Positions 8,524 through 17,430 of a DNA stretch of 57,719 nt are shown one piece after another. The first letter of the stretch is position 1. The number at the start of each line of letters is the position of its first letter. Origin of the DNA: Pseudochelatococcus lubricantis (GTDB lineage: Bacteria; Pseudomonadota; Alphaproteobacteria; Rhizobiales; Beijerinckiaceae). Position numbers and translations under genes: made by a program. Under the pieces are notes generated by a model. That model was not told the DNA's origin and did not search any database. It worked only from the letters and a program-made list of their open reading frames with translations. The stretch lies in NCBI RefSeq assembly GCF_042432495.1, contig NZ_JBHLXC010000004.1, positions 1 to 57,719 of the forward strand. The letters are read 5' to 3'.

Positions 8524-10761
8524 TCACACAACCAAATCCTCTATCGCCAGATAATCGGCATCCTCCCAGATCAGCCCAACATCTTCCCGGTAGAGCTTCA
8601 TGTTACCCAGCACCGCAAACTGATCGCCGCGCAACTCTGGATGCGCGAAGTAAGCCTGCTTATTGGCAATCAGCAACGCCCGCGCCTTCGGCGGCACCTG
8701 CACCACGTAGCTCTGTAATTGACGTGCGATCGTGCTGGAGGAAATATCCGGCACGCCAAGTCTAGCCACAGCCTCGCGCGCAGCGTCGTCCAAAGCCACG
8801 ATCACCGGCTCCATGCCGCTTTCGATCATGCGAAAATCTGCCGCCGCCGAGCGATAGGCAAAATCCGTCCCGCCACGCACAATCCTGAACCGTTCACAGA
8901 TCTTCTTTTCATCCAGCCTGCTCTCACCTAGCCGCCAGTATACTTCTGCGAAATAGGCCTGCATTGCATTGACGGAAAGCAAATCCGGATGATCGTCCAT
9001 GATACGCTGCATATCACCGATCAACCCGGCGATCTCGACAGGCGGCGAATAATCGGGCGCGCGGAATACGCTGACGATACTATCGTCGACTGGGCGCTTT
9101 CCCTCCCGATTGCACCGTCCGGCCGCCTGGACGATCTGGTCCAGCCCCGCCTCAGCGCGCCACACTTTCGGGAAATCGACATCGACACCGGCCTCGATCA
9201 GGCTCGTTGCGATCACCCTTACCGGCCGATCACGCTTAAGCCGCTCCCGCATATCTTCCAGAATGCGGCGCCGATGCGCGGCGCACTGGCGTGTCGTCAG
9301 ATGCACCAGCCCTTCAATCCCCGCTGACTCAGCCTCCTTGTAAAGCTCAAACGCATGCCTGCGGCTGTTGACGATCACGAGCGCCTGCGGCGCGTTCCGG
9401 AGCGCGCGAATGAGAGCATCGTTATCCATATCGCCGACATGCCGGATACGCGCCCGGCATAGTTTCTCCGCGAGCCCCTTGGGATCGGGCGCAAGTTCCC
9501 GGCCCGCGAGCGGCAGGCCGTGGGCAAGGTCGCGCTCATCCAGCGCAGGCTGGGTTGCCGTGCAGAGCACGATGGTGCAGCCGTAGTTCAGCGCCAGCTC
9601 ATCCAGCATTCGCATGCAGGGCCGCAGCAGATGGCGCGGAATCGTCTGCGCCTCATCAAGGATGATTATGCTGTTGGCGATGTTATGCAGTTTCCGCGCC
9701 CGCGATGGCCGCGCGGCGAACAGGCTCTCGAATAGTTGCACGTTGGTCGTCACCACCACGGGAGCAGCCCAGTCCTCCATGGCGAGCTTCAACTTGTCCC
9801 GTTGCTGCGGCGGTCCTTCACGACCGTGTTTCTCTTCATCGATAGCGGAGTGATGCTCCAGTACATGCTCGCGCCCAAGAATCTCACGAAAAATCGCCGC
9901 CGTCTGGTCGATGATCGAGGTGAAGGGAATGGCATAGATGATACGCGCGTGGCCATGCGCCCGTGCGTGGTCCAGCGCGAAGGCCAGCGACGCAAGCGTC
10001 TTGCCTCCACCGGTCGGCACGGTGAGCGTGAAAAGGCCGGGCCTTTCCACAGCCCGGGCACGGACATGGGCGAGGATGTCGCCGCGCAGCCGATTCAATG
10101 GCGTATCGGACTTTTTCCCGTCCATGTAGGCGCCGAAAGCGTCATGGAAACCGGGAAGCAATGCCTGCAAAGCGCACCATTCACGATCCGCCTGCCGCCC
10201 TTCCAGCGCCATGTAAAAGGCTTCGGTATCCCTGTAATCGGCATCTACGAGACAGGAAAAGATCATCCGCCCGATAACCGAGATCTGGAACGCCGCATGC
10301 GGATTGCGGATACGTGAGAAAAACTCCGGAACAAGTTTTTCGGCATTTGGAAGCAGTTCCGTTTCCCAGGCGGGATCGGGAGGGACAGTAACTTTATCGA
10401 GACGGTCGTTCAACGTACCGCGCACTTCGCCTCGCCGGTCCGGCAAGCCCGCATGATGACCGGCAATCGCGTAGGCAATCAGTTCAGCGATGCTTCTGTC
10501 CGGCCCCGAAGTGAGCGAGAGAACCGCCTGCGCTCCAGCCGTCGAGTGATCAACCCCTTCCGGCGCGCCATCAAGGCGTCTTTGGAATGCCGCCGTGTAC
10601 TTACCGAGATCATGCAGCAGCCCGGCCAGACGGGCCGCGTTCGCGAGCCCCAGACGCGCCGCCATTGCCGCCGCCAGCTCGGCAACCGCCAGCGAATGGT
10701 CCCTCAGAATCTGCCAGTCGCTCTTGTCCGCCCTCTTTCCCGTATGTGCATAATAAATCAT
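8524..10761 (-). CDS. cas3: CRISPR-associated helicase-nuclease Cas3
   Basis: This 745-residue effector unwinds and degrades target DNA recruited by Cascade. The N-terminal HD nuclease domain shows His22, His50-Asp51 (LLHDLGK) and His72. The helicase domain shows Walker A PTGGGKT (249-255), a DEAQ box (369-372), TAT (401-403), IEAGVDVDFP (522-531) and the arginine-finger motif QAAGRCNREG (545-554). Length is normal. It is the first gene of the operon, with a modest GAGAGA ribosome site before the ATG at 10761. Confidence 0.98.
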   Translation of the reverse strand: MIYYAHTGKRADKSDWQILRDHSLAVAELAAAMAARLGLANAARLAGLLHDLGKYTAAFQRRLDGAPEGVDHSTAGAQAVLSLTSGPDRSIAELIAYAIAGHHAGLPDRRGEVRGTLNDRLDKVTVPPDPAWETELLPNAEKLVPEFFSRIRNPHAAFQISVIGRMIFSCLVDADYRDTEAFYMALEGRQADREWCALQALLPGFHDAFGAYMDGKKSDTPLNRLRGDILAHVRARAVERPGLFTLTVPTGGGKTLASLAFALDHARAHGHARIIYAIPFTSIIDQTAAIFREILGREHVLEHHSAIDEEKHGREGPPQQRDKLKLAMEDWAAPVVVTTNVQLFESLFAARPSRARKLHNIANSIIILDEAQTIPRHLLRPCMRMLDELALNYGCTIVLCTATQPALDERDLAHGLPLAGRELAPDPKGLAEKLCRARIRHVGDMDNDALIRALRNAPQALVIVNSRRHAFELYKEAESAGIEGLVHLTTRQCAAHRRRILEDMRERLKRDRPVRVIATSLIEAGVDVDFPKVWRAEAGLDQIVQAAGRCNREGKRPVDDSIVSVFRAPDYSPPVEIAGLIGDMQRIMDDHPDLLSVNAMQAYFAEVYWRLGESRLDEKKICERFRIVRGGTDFAYRSAAADFRMIESGMEPVIVALDDAAREAVARLGVPDISSSTIARQLQSYVVQVPPKARALLIANKQAYFAHPELRGDQFAVLGNMKLYREDVGLIWEDADYLAIEDLVV

Positions 10762-11070
10762 ATCATTCTCTCAGTTGGCAGCATGCTTCAGAGCGTTTTC
10801 GACATCGATCTGCGCGAGATGCGTTCTAGGAGCGAATTCTCGAATGTCGTCCACCGCAGGGACTGCGCGGTGTTCCTCTCATCGAGTCCGGCGCTTTCGG
10901 ACCGCCAGTGGGCTGCGCAAACTCCGCGCACGGTATAGCGCTTTCCGACCAGAATTCGATCAAAAACGCGGAACCCAGACTCTTTCCTGCTTCAACTTGG
11001 ACAGGACACCGCGCCTTGAGCAGGATTCGAACATATCGAGAGTCGAACAAGCGGCAGACCGCAAAAACGC
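10762..11070. other. Divergent intergenic region between cas3 and the GntR gene
   Basis: About 310 bp with no credible gene. It should hold the cas operon promoter on the minus strand, which could not be assigned. Around 10937-10965 it contains AGCGCTTTCCGACCAGAATT, resembling part of the RIME-like elements at 11990 and 24670. Confidence 0.5.
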
Positions 11071-11109
11071 TTGACATGCCCCATCACGCCCAAGATACTG
11101 GTCTGACCA
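11071..11109 (+). promoter_or_regulatory. Promoter and FadR-type operator of the GntR gene
   Basis: TTGACA at 11071-11076 is followed after 17 bp by GATACT (11094-11099), a plausible sigma-70 promoter. Overlapping its downstream edge is the perfect palindrome TGGTCTGACCA (11099-11109), which matches the TGGTxxGACCA form of FadR-subfamily operators. Binding there would block transcription, so autorepression by the gene at 11153 is the natural reading. Confidence 0.65.
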
Positions 11110-11152
11110 TCTGGCCACCGGATGTTCTAACCAAACCCATAGAGCGGTCAGA

Positions 11153-11848
11153 ATGAGCGACCTCGGAATATCTCCTATCGAAAAACGGACCGCATCTGAG
11201 GCAATCGTGCAGCAGATCCAGCGTTTGATCGCCGAGAAGCGGTTCAAAGCGGGCGACAGGCTGGGCTCGGAGCGCGAGCTGGCGGCGTCGCTCGGCGTGA
11301 GCCGGTCCACGCTGCGCGAAGCCTTGAAGACCCTGCAAAGCACGGGGATCATCGAGGTCCGGCCCGGAACCGGGACTTTCGTATGCGAGGCACAGATCCG
11401 GCCGTTCGCCAATATCGCCGAGTTGGGCGACGTGGAGAAGCGCAAGCTGCTCCAGCAGGTTTCCGACGCGCGCAAGCTCGTTGACGTTGAGGTGGCCGGC
11501 GTTGCCGCACAGGTTTGCAACAGGAAGCTGATCGCGGAAATCCGCCGTCACGTCGACAACAGTCGGATCGACGTCATCCGGGTCAAGAACGAGTTTGCAC
11601 TCGACCTGCAGTTCGAGGCCCTCATAGCGCGGGCTACGGGCAACCCTTATCTCGTCGAGCTGCAGCGCGTCGCCCATGAGATGTTCGCCCGCGCATGGAC
11701 ACAGGGCGGTTTCATCCCGCGCCCGGCGTCAGTCCGCATGGCGCAGCACGAGGCAATTATCGAGGCGATCGAACGAGGCTCCGCCGCCGACGCGAGAGCC
11801 CTCATGGCCGCCCACCTCGATCTCGGCATCATGCCTGAAGTCGGATGA
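11153..11848 (+). CDS. GntR-family regulator, FadR/FCD subfamily
   Basis: This 231-residue regulator has an N-terminal winged helix (about residues 12-78, with RLGSERELAASLGVSRSTLREALKTL-type recognition region and the GTGTFV wing) and an all-helical FCD ligand domain. FCD regulators typically sense small organic acids, which fits the downstream importer and two acid-sugar dehydratases. A palindromic operator overlaps its promoter (11099-11109). The ribosome site before the ATG is weak. It is separated by 258 bp of palindromic repeat from the permease gene, so it may have its own transcript. Confidence 0.88.
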   Translation: MSDLGISPIEKRTASEAIVQQIQRLIAEKRFKAGDRLGSERELAASLGVSRSTLREALKTLQSTGIIEVRPGTGTFVCEAQIRPFANIAELGDVEKRKLLQQVSDARKLVDVEVAGVAAQVCNRKLIAEIRRHVDNSRIDVIRVKNEFALDLQFEALIARATGNPYLVELQRVAHEMFARAWTQGGFIPRPASVRMAQHEAIIEAIERGSAADARALMAAHLDLGIMPEVG

Positions 11849-11864
11849 CGCCCCGCCAGCCTAC

Positions 11865-12085
11865 TAAAGCGTTTTCACGCAAAGTGTATACCGCTCCGCG
11901 TGAAGAAAACGCGCAATACCAACAACCTTCTATATTTCGGCGTTTAATCGAAATGCCGGAAATAATTAAGAATTGATAAGCCGCTGGAGCGCTTTCCGAT
12001 CAGTTGAAATCAGCTAATCGATCAGAATTCGCTAAATCAAAAAATCTGGATTCTGTCTTGTTTAAACGAAAACAAGACAGATTCT
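11865..12085. repeat. RIME-like palindromic intergenic element
   Basis: Three structures lie here: GCGTTTTCACGC (11869-11880) against GCGTGAAGAAAACGC (11898-11912), an imperfect stem; a GCGCTTTCCGATCAGTTGA segment (from about 11992) that echoes 24670-24700; and a perfect 12-bp stem TCTGTCTTGTTT (12052-12063) with AAACAAGACAGA (12070-12081). Such mosaic palindromes are common between genes in Hyphomicrobiales. The last stem ends about 25 bp before the permease start, so it may affect its expression. Confidence 0.6.
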
Positions 12086-12106
12086 AGCGGCACTCTGGAG
12101 GAAACA

Positions 12107-13864
12107 ATGGAAGCAACCGCGCCGAAATCGGCCGCGCCTTACACCGATTACCGATGGGCAAGCGCTTGGAAGCTGGCAGTTCCGCGTCTTTGGATCGCAT
12201 TGCTTCTCGTCATCCTTGGGTTCCTTGTTCTGTATCCCGTCGCCATGCTGACCTATGGGGCGCTGACGAACGAGGATCCCGTCAGCGGCTCTGGCCAGGG
12301 CACCATCTCGCTGTCGAATTTCCTGGCCGTGCTCAGTGACCCCGCGGTCAGGAGGGCGACCTGGAATTCACTGGTTATCTGTACCGGCGGCACGGCGATC
12401 GCGGTAGTCGTCGGGCTTCTGTTTGCCTGGACCACCGTGCGAACCAATACGCCGATGCGGCGCTTCATCGAAATAGCAGGCATGCTGCCGCTTTTCGTAC
12501 CGCCTCTCGTGGCCGCCTTTGCCTGGGGCCTGCTTGGGTCGCCACGCACGGGCCTCATCAACGTCGCTTTCAAATTCATGGGATTGCCGCTCAGCGTCAA
12601 TTTCTACTCGACTGCCGGAATGATCTTCATTTTCGGCATTTACTACGCTCCGTACGTCTACATGTTCACGGCCTCGGCATTGAAGAACATGGACCCGTCG
12701 CTGGAAGAGGCTGCGGAAATCGCCGGCGTGGGTCCCTTTCGGACGCTGTTCACTATCGTCTTCCCCCTGATAACGCCCGCGATCCTGTCCGGAACGCTGC
12801 TGTCGTTCGTGGTGATGCTGGGCATCTACGGCATACCTGCGGCGCTGGGCACACCCGCCCAGATTTCCGTGCTGACAACCTACATCTACGGCCTGATCTC
12901 GTGGTCCCCACCCAATTACAACGCTGCGGCTGCAACATCCGTCATCCTCATCGCCGTAACCGCCCTGTGCGTGCTGCTTCAACAGCGGATCATGAGAGGG
13001 CGCAGCTACGTCACGGTTTCCGGCAAATCCTTCCGGCCCAAGCAACTCGATCTCGGCAGTTGGAAATGGGCCACCTTTACGTTCGCCCTCGCGTATCTCA
13101 TGCTCGGCGTCATTTTGCCCACCATCGCGCTGCTCATCGCCTCGTTCAAGAAGTTCCTGTTCATTCCCGACATCGGGGCGCTCTTCAATTTCTCAGCCTA
13201 TTCGCTGTCGCATTACGAGCAGCTTTTCGCCAATCCGCTGACGTGGCGCTCGGTTGTCAACACGTTCGAGATCGGCCTGGTGACTGCGATCATCGGCGGG
13301 GTGCTGGCTTTCTCCATCAGCTACACGGTCTACAGGACAAACCTCCCCGGGCGCAGAACGCTCGATATCATCTCGACGTTACCGGTCGCGATTCCCGGCC
13401 TTGTTGTCGGCGTGGCCTACATCTGGGCCTGGATCGGCTTGCCGCTCAACCTCTACGGAACGATCTGGATCCTGGCGCTCGCCTTCGTCGCCCGCTTCCT
13501 GCCCGACTCGGTGAAGTCTCTGTCTACATCCCTGATGCAAATTCACAAGGATCTCGAAGAGGCGTCTCAGGTCTGCGGCGTAGGCGTCCTGGGCACGATC
13601 CGTCAGATCATCGTGCCGCTGGTGATGCCGGGCCTGATCTCGTCGATGAGCCTGCTTTTCATCCTCGCCATCCGTGAACTCGGCTCGTCGCTGTTCCTTT
13701 ACGTGAGCGACACGATACCGATGGCGGTCCTGCTTCTCGATTTTTACGAGGGAGGCAATGTCGGTGTCACGGCAGCGTTCAGCCTCGTGCAGACGTTGCT
13801 GCTCGTCGCTGTCATAGGTCTTTCCACGGTGGTCGCCCGCTCCTTCGCGACCTTTTCCAAATAG
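12107..13864 (+). CDS. ABC transporter permease, fused double permease
   Basis: This 585-residue membrane protein consists of two homologous permease halves in one chain, as in the iron/thiamine/polyamine-type (FbpB-like) importers. Each half carries the EAA loop that docks the ATPase: EEAAEIAGVGPFRTLFTIVF near residue 203 and EEASQVCGVGVLGTIRQIIV near residue 485. About a dozen hydrophobic segments are visible. A strong GGAGG site precedes the ATG. Binding protein and ATPase follow on the same strand. Linkage to two enolase-superfamily dehydratases suggests an organic acid substrate rather than iron. Confidence 0.9.
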   Translation: MEATAPKSAAPYTDYRWASAWKLAVPRLWIALLLVILGFLVLYPVAMLTYGALTNEDPVSGSGQGTISLSNFLAVLSDPAVRRATWNSLVICTGGTAIAVVVGLLFAWTTVRTNTPMRRFIEIAGMLPLFVPPLVAAFAWGLLGSPRTGLINVAFKFMGLPLSVNFYSTAGMIFIFGIYYAPYVYMFTASALKNMDPSLEEAAEIAGVGPFRTLFTIVFPLITPAILSGTLLSFVVMLGIYGIPAALGTPAQISVLTTYIYGLISWSPPNYNAAAATSVILIAVTALCVLLQQRIMRGRSYVTVSGKSFRPKQLDLGSWKWATFTFALAYLMLGVILPTIALLIASFKKFLFIPDIGALFNFSAYSLSHYEQLFANPLTWRSVVNTFEIGLVTAIIGGVLAFSISYTVYRTNLPGRRTLDIISTLPVAIPGLVVGVAYIWAWIGLPLNLYGTIWILALAFVARFLPDSVKSLSTSLMQIHKDLEEASQVCGVGVLGTIRQIIVPLVMPGLISSMSLLFILAIRELGSSLFLYVSDTIPMAVLLLDFYEGGNVGVTAAFSLVQTLLLVAVIGLSTVVARSFATFSK

Positions 13865-13959
13865 AGGTTTTGCAGATCGGTCCTTCTGAAGACCAGCCAA
13901 TATCCCGGCAAAAACAAAACAAAGCCGGGGACTTAATACCAACAAACGGGAGTGAAACA

Positions 13960-14985
13960 ATGAAATACTTTACATCCTATAAAGTATCTATTGCTGCATC
14001 CTTGCTTGTGCTCGCCATGGCGGGTGCGGCCAAAGCGCAGGACGAACTGGGCGGCGCGGCGCTGATCGAGGCGGCCCGCAAGGAGGGCAAGCTCGTTCTG
14101 TACACCTCCAACCAGATCGAGGCGGAACAGGAACTCGTCAAGGAATTCAACAAGCGCTTTCCCGACATTCGCGTCGAGATCGTGCGTGCTCCGGGGAGCC
14201 GGCTGGCAACGCGCATCGCCACCGAGCTTTCGGCGAACCAGTTGAGCGCCGACGTGATCGATATGTCGGACCGCGGCCTCGTGGCCGAGATCAAGGACGC
14301 CTTCGCCGACTACGCACCGCCCAATGCGGCCGATTATCCGGATGCGGTGAAGTCCATACCCAACCTGTGGCCGAAATCGACCTGGGGCTTCGTGCTCGCC
14401 CACAACGTCGCCATCGTACCGGAAGGCCCCTCCAGCTGGGCAGACCTGCTGAAGCCCGAATACAAGGGCAAGGTCGGGCTGGTCGTCGCCAACTCCGGAG
14501 GCTCGACATGGACGACCGCCATGTTCCAGCGCAAGGAGTTGGGGGACGACTTCTGGCAGAAGCTGGCTGGAAACGGCGTCACCGTCTATCCGAGCGGTTC
14601 GCCGCTGGCCAGCGCCCTCGTTCGCGGCGAGGTCGCGGTCGGCGCCGCGCAATCCAATTCGGTGATCCCGCTGGCGCGGGACGGGGCGCCCGTCAGCGTA
14701 TCCTTCCCGCAGGAGGGCATTCCGATCACCCCGTCCGCCGCCGGATTGACCAAAACCGCCAGGAATCCCAACGCCGGCAAGCTCTACCTGAACTGGTCGC
14801 TTTCCGCCGAGGGGCAACAGGCGTGGGTGAAGGGCCAGGGCGGCTTTTCCACGCTGCCGCAGGCAGGCCTGCCCGACGGCGCGCAGGAAGGCGCGGTCAA
14901 GCTCTGGCTGCCCGATCCGATCGAGTATCAATCCGTTCGGAACGCGTGGATCGCCGAATGGAACACGATCTACAACGTCCAGTAA
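13960..14985 (+). CDS. ABC transporter periplasmic substrate-binding protein
   Basis: This 341-residue protein is of the family 1 extracellular solute-binding type (iron/thiamine/2-aminoethylphosphonate-like). The start at 13960 was chosen because a GGGAG site precedes it and a clear signal peptide follows (MKYFTSYKVSIAASLLVLAM, with an AKAQ cleavage region). The mature part begins with the typical EAARKEGKLVLYTS motif. It lies between the fused permease and the ATPase. The substrate is not readable from sequence. Confidence 0.88.
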   Translation: MKYFTSYKVSIAASLLVLAMAGAAKAQDELGGAALIEAARKEGKLVLYTSNQIEAEQELVKEFNKRFPDIRVEIVRAPGSRLATRIATELSANQLSADVIDMSDRGLVAEIKDAFADYAPPNAADYPDAVKSIPNLWPKSTWGFVLAHNVAIVPEGPSSWADLLKPEYKGKVGLVVANSGGSTWTTAMFQRKELGDDFWQKLAGNGVTVYPSGSPLASALVRGEVAVGAAQSNSVIPLARDGAPVSVSFPQEGIPITPSAAGLTKTARNPNAGKLYLNWSLSAEGQQAWVKGQGGFSTLPQAGLPDGAQEGAVKLWLPDPIEYQSVRNAWIAEWNTIYNVQ

Positions 14986-14997
14986 GGAGAGCGGTCG

Positions 14998-16116
14998 ATG
15001 TCGGCGGAACTTCGCATTCGCAACCTTCAAAAGCGCTTCGGGGCAACCAACCTGCGCCCGGCGGTGGACGACGTGAGCTTCACCATAGCGCCCGGCGAGA
15101 TCGTCGTCTTGCTCGGGCCGTCCGGCTGCGGCAAGACCACGACGCTACGGTCGGTGGCCGGCCTGGAGAAGCCGACGGGCGGCACGATCGACATTGGCGG
15201 CGAGCGCGTCGCTGACCCGGTCAACAAACGCTTCGTCCTTCCCCAGCACCGCAATCTGGGAATGGTGTTCCAATCCTATGCCGTGTGGCCGCACATGACG
15301 GTCGAGCAAAATGTCGCCTATCCGCTTCGCCACCGCCGTATCGGCAAGGAGCAGACCAAGCGCAAAGTGGATGAGGCCATCGAGATCGTTGGCCTCGGCG
15401 CCTACCGCGAACGCCCGGTCGTCGCGCTCAGCGGCGGCCAGATGCAGCGCGTGGCGCTGGCGCGCAGCCTCGTGTACCGGCCGCGGATCCTGCTGCTCGA
15501 CGAGCCGCTGTCGAACCTCGACGCCAAGCTGCGCCTGCGCCTGCGCGACGACCTGCGGACGATCATCAAGGATGCGGGCGTCACGGCGCTCTACGTCACG
15601 CACGATCAGTCCGAGGCGGTGGTCATCGCTGACCGGATCGGAGTCATGAAAGACGGCAAGCTGCTCCAGCTTGACGATGCGATCACGCTCTACAACTCGC
15701 CGGCGGATGTGTTCGTCGCCAACTTCACCGGCGCCGGCACCCTGCTTGCCGGGCGGGTGGAGCGCGTCGCTCACGGGATGGCGCTGGTGCAACTCGACGA
15801 TGTTCCCTACTCGGTCCGTACCCGCGTGCCCGATGATACCGCACCGGGTGACCGGGTTCTCGTGTCGGTCCGGCCGGAAAACGTCCACCTCGAAACGGAG
15901 CGTCGAGAGGATGGAGAGATGGCTGGCATCGTCAAGTCGCTGCAATACGAAGGCACCCAGACCGCCTACAGGATCATGGTCGGCGACAAGGAAGTCCATT
16001 GTACCGAGCTTGGCACACGTCCGCGGTTTGCCCCAGGCGACACGCTTTTTGTCTGGATTCCGCCCGAGGTGTGCTGGGCCTTCCATGCGCGGGCAGGAAC
16101 GGCGACGAGCCACTGA
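14998..16116 (+). CDS. ABC transporter ATP-binding protein
   Basis: This 372-residue ATPase powers the importer encoded just upstream. It has Walker A GPSGCGKT (40-47), signature LSGGQ (144-148), Walker B ILLLDEP (164-170) and the H-loop VTHDQSEA, followed by a C-terminal TOBE-type domain of about 130 residues (VSVRPENVHLE region), as in FbpC/PotA-like proteins. AAGGAG precedes the ATG, 12 bp after the binding-protein stop. Confidence 0.93.
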   Translation: MSAELRIRNLQKRFGATNLRPAVDDVSFTIAPGEIVVLLGPSGCGKTTTLRSVAGLEKPTGGTIDIGGERVADPVNKRFVLPQHRNLGMVFQSYAVWPHMTVEQNVAYPLRHRRIGKEQTKRKVDEAIEIVGLGAYRERPVVALSGGQMQRVALARSLVYRPRILLLDEPLSNLDAKLRLRLRDDLRTIIKDAGVTALYVTHDQSEAVVIADRIGVMKDGKLLQLDDAITLYNSPADVFVANFTGAGTLLAGRVERVAHGMALVQLDDVPYSVRTRVPDDTAPGDRVLVSVRPENVHLETERREDGEMAGIVKSLQYEGTQTAYRIMVGDKEVHCTELGTRPRFAPGDTLFVWIPPEVCWAFHARAGTATSH

Positions 16117-16248
16117 AAGCGGCGGGGCTGCCCCAGCTCGCCCGCCGCGCTGGTGCACATCCGAGGTCTTTGATTGCGAGCGGATTCCCCTCGGTCGGAC
16201 GGTTCCGACCCACCGGCGGGAGGAAGCCTGTTTCTGGAGAGAAGTTAA

Positions 16249-17415
16249 ATGGTGACCATCACCAATGTTGAAGCTCTGCACGTCGGCCAGTTCATGTACG
16301 CGAAGGTGACCACGGACGAGGGTATCACCGGTATCGGCGAAGCTGGGATATGGGGACATCTGGGGGCTGCGGGCGCGGCGATCGAGCGCTTCGCGGAGTA
16401 CCTGGTCGGCAAGCCCGCCTTCGCTATCGAGCATCACTGGAACGTGATGCACCGGTTCAGCTATTTTCAGGGCCTGGCGATCAACGCCGCGATCTCGGCC
16501 ATCGACATCGCCCTGTGGGACATCAAGGGCAAGGCGCTCGGCGTCCCTATCTACGAGCTGCTGGGCGGGGCCGCGCGCACAAAGGCACGCATCTACGGCC
16601 ACATATACGAAAGCTCCATCGACGGAGTATTGGCGGAATGTGAGCGCAAGATGAACGCCGGATTTACTGCATTCGGCCATCTCAACCCTTTCCTCGACGA
16701 AGGAAACGAAAAGGTCTATTTCAAGACCCACGTCGCCAAGATGCGCGATGCCGTCGATAATGTAAGGCGCATGCGTGAGGTCGTCGGCGACAGGGTCGAC
16801 CTTCTGATCGAGCTGCATCGCCGCCTCACGCCCGCCGAGGCCATTACCTTCTCGCGTGAAATCGAGCCTTATCATCCGATGTTCGTCGAGGACCCCATCC
16901 GGCCGGAAGGGGCGGACGCCATGGCGCGCGTGGCGGAGCGTATCCCGGTTCCCGTCGCCACGGGCGAGCGCTTCGGTACGATTTACGAGTTCCAGGCTCT
17001 GCTGGCCCGCAACGCAGTCGAATACGCGCGCATCGACGTGTGCCTTTGCGGCGGGATCACCGGCGGCAAGAAGGCCGCAGCGATCGCCGAGGCGCATCAC
17101 GTGCAGGTCGTGCCGCACAATCCCCTGTCGCCCATCGGGCTGGCGGCGTGCCTGCAACTCGCTGCCGCCATTCCCAACTTCGCCATCCAGGAATACGCGA
17201 CCGGCTTCGAGGATGGAATCTTCACCTCCACCATGACGCATCTTGGCAGCGACATCGTCGACCGGGTTCCGGTTCCGGTCGACGGCTTCGTGGAGATTCC
17301 CGACGGACCTGGCCTCGGCATGTCGTTACTCGATGACGCCGCAAGGATCAGGCCGCCCTCGACGAAGCCGATCTCAATGCGGCCGCACTTCGACGGATTT
17401 GTCGTGGATCAATGA
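16249..17415 (+). CDS. Mandelate racemase/muconate lactonizing family dehydratase (galactonate dehydratase-like)
   Basis: This 388-residue enolase-superfamily enzyme likely dehydrates an acid sugar to a 2-keto-3-deoxy acid. An N-terminal capping domain leads into the barrel. Candidate metal ligands are Glu in LLIELHRR, Glu in FVEDPIRPE and Glu in ATGERFG; the ELH arrangement and a later His in VVPHNPLSP resemble the D-galactonate dehydratase subgroup rather than the KxK group. It is 132 bp after the ATPase gene and 15 bp before a second family member, so the two enzymes probably share a pathway. Exact substrate unknown. Confidence 0.88.
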   Translation: MVTITNVEALHVGQFMYAKVTTDEGITGIGEAGIWGHLGAAGAAIERFAEYLVGKPAFAIEHHWNVMHRFSYFQGLAINAAISAIDIALWDIKGKALGVPIYELLGGAARTKARIYGHIYESSIDGVLAECERKMNAGFTAFGHLNPFLDEGNEKVYFKTHVAKMRDAVDNVRRMREVVGDRVDLLIELHRRLTPAEAITFSREIEPYHPMFVEDPIRPEGADAMARVAERIPVPVATGERFGTIYEFQALLARNAVEYARIDVCLCGGITGGKKAAAIAEAHHVQVVPHNPLSPIGLAACLQLAAAIPNFAIQEYATGFEDGIFTSTMTHLGSDIVDRVPVPVDGFVEIPDGPGLGMSLLDDAARIRPPSTKPISMRPHFDGFVVDQ

Positions 17416-17430
17416 ACCAGGAGAACCAAA

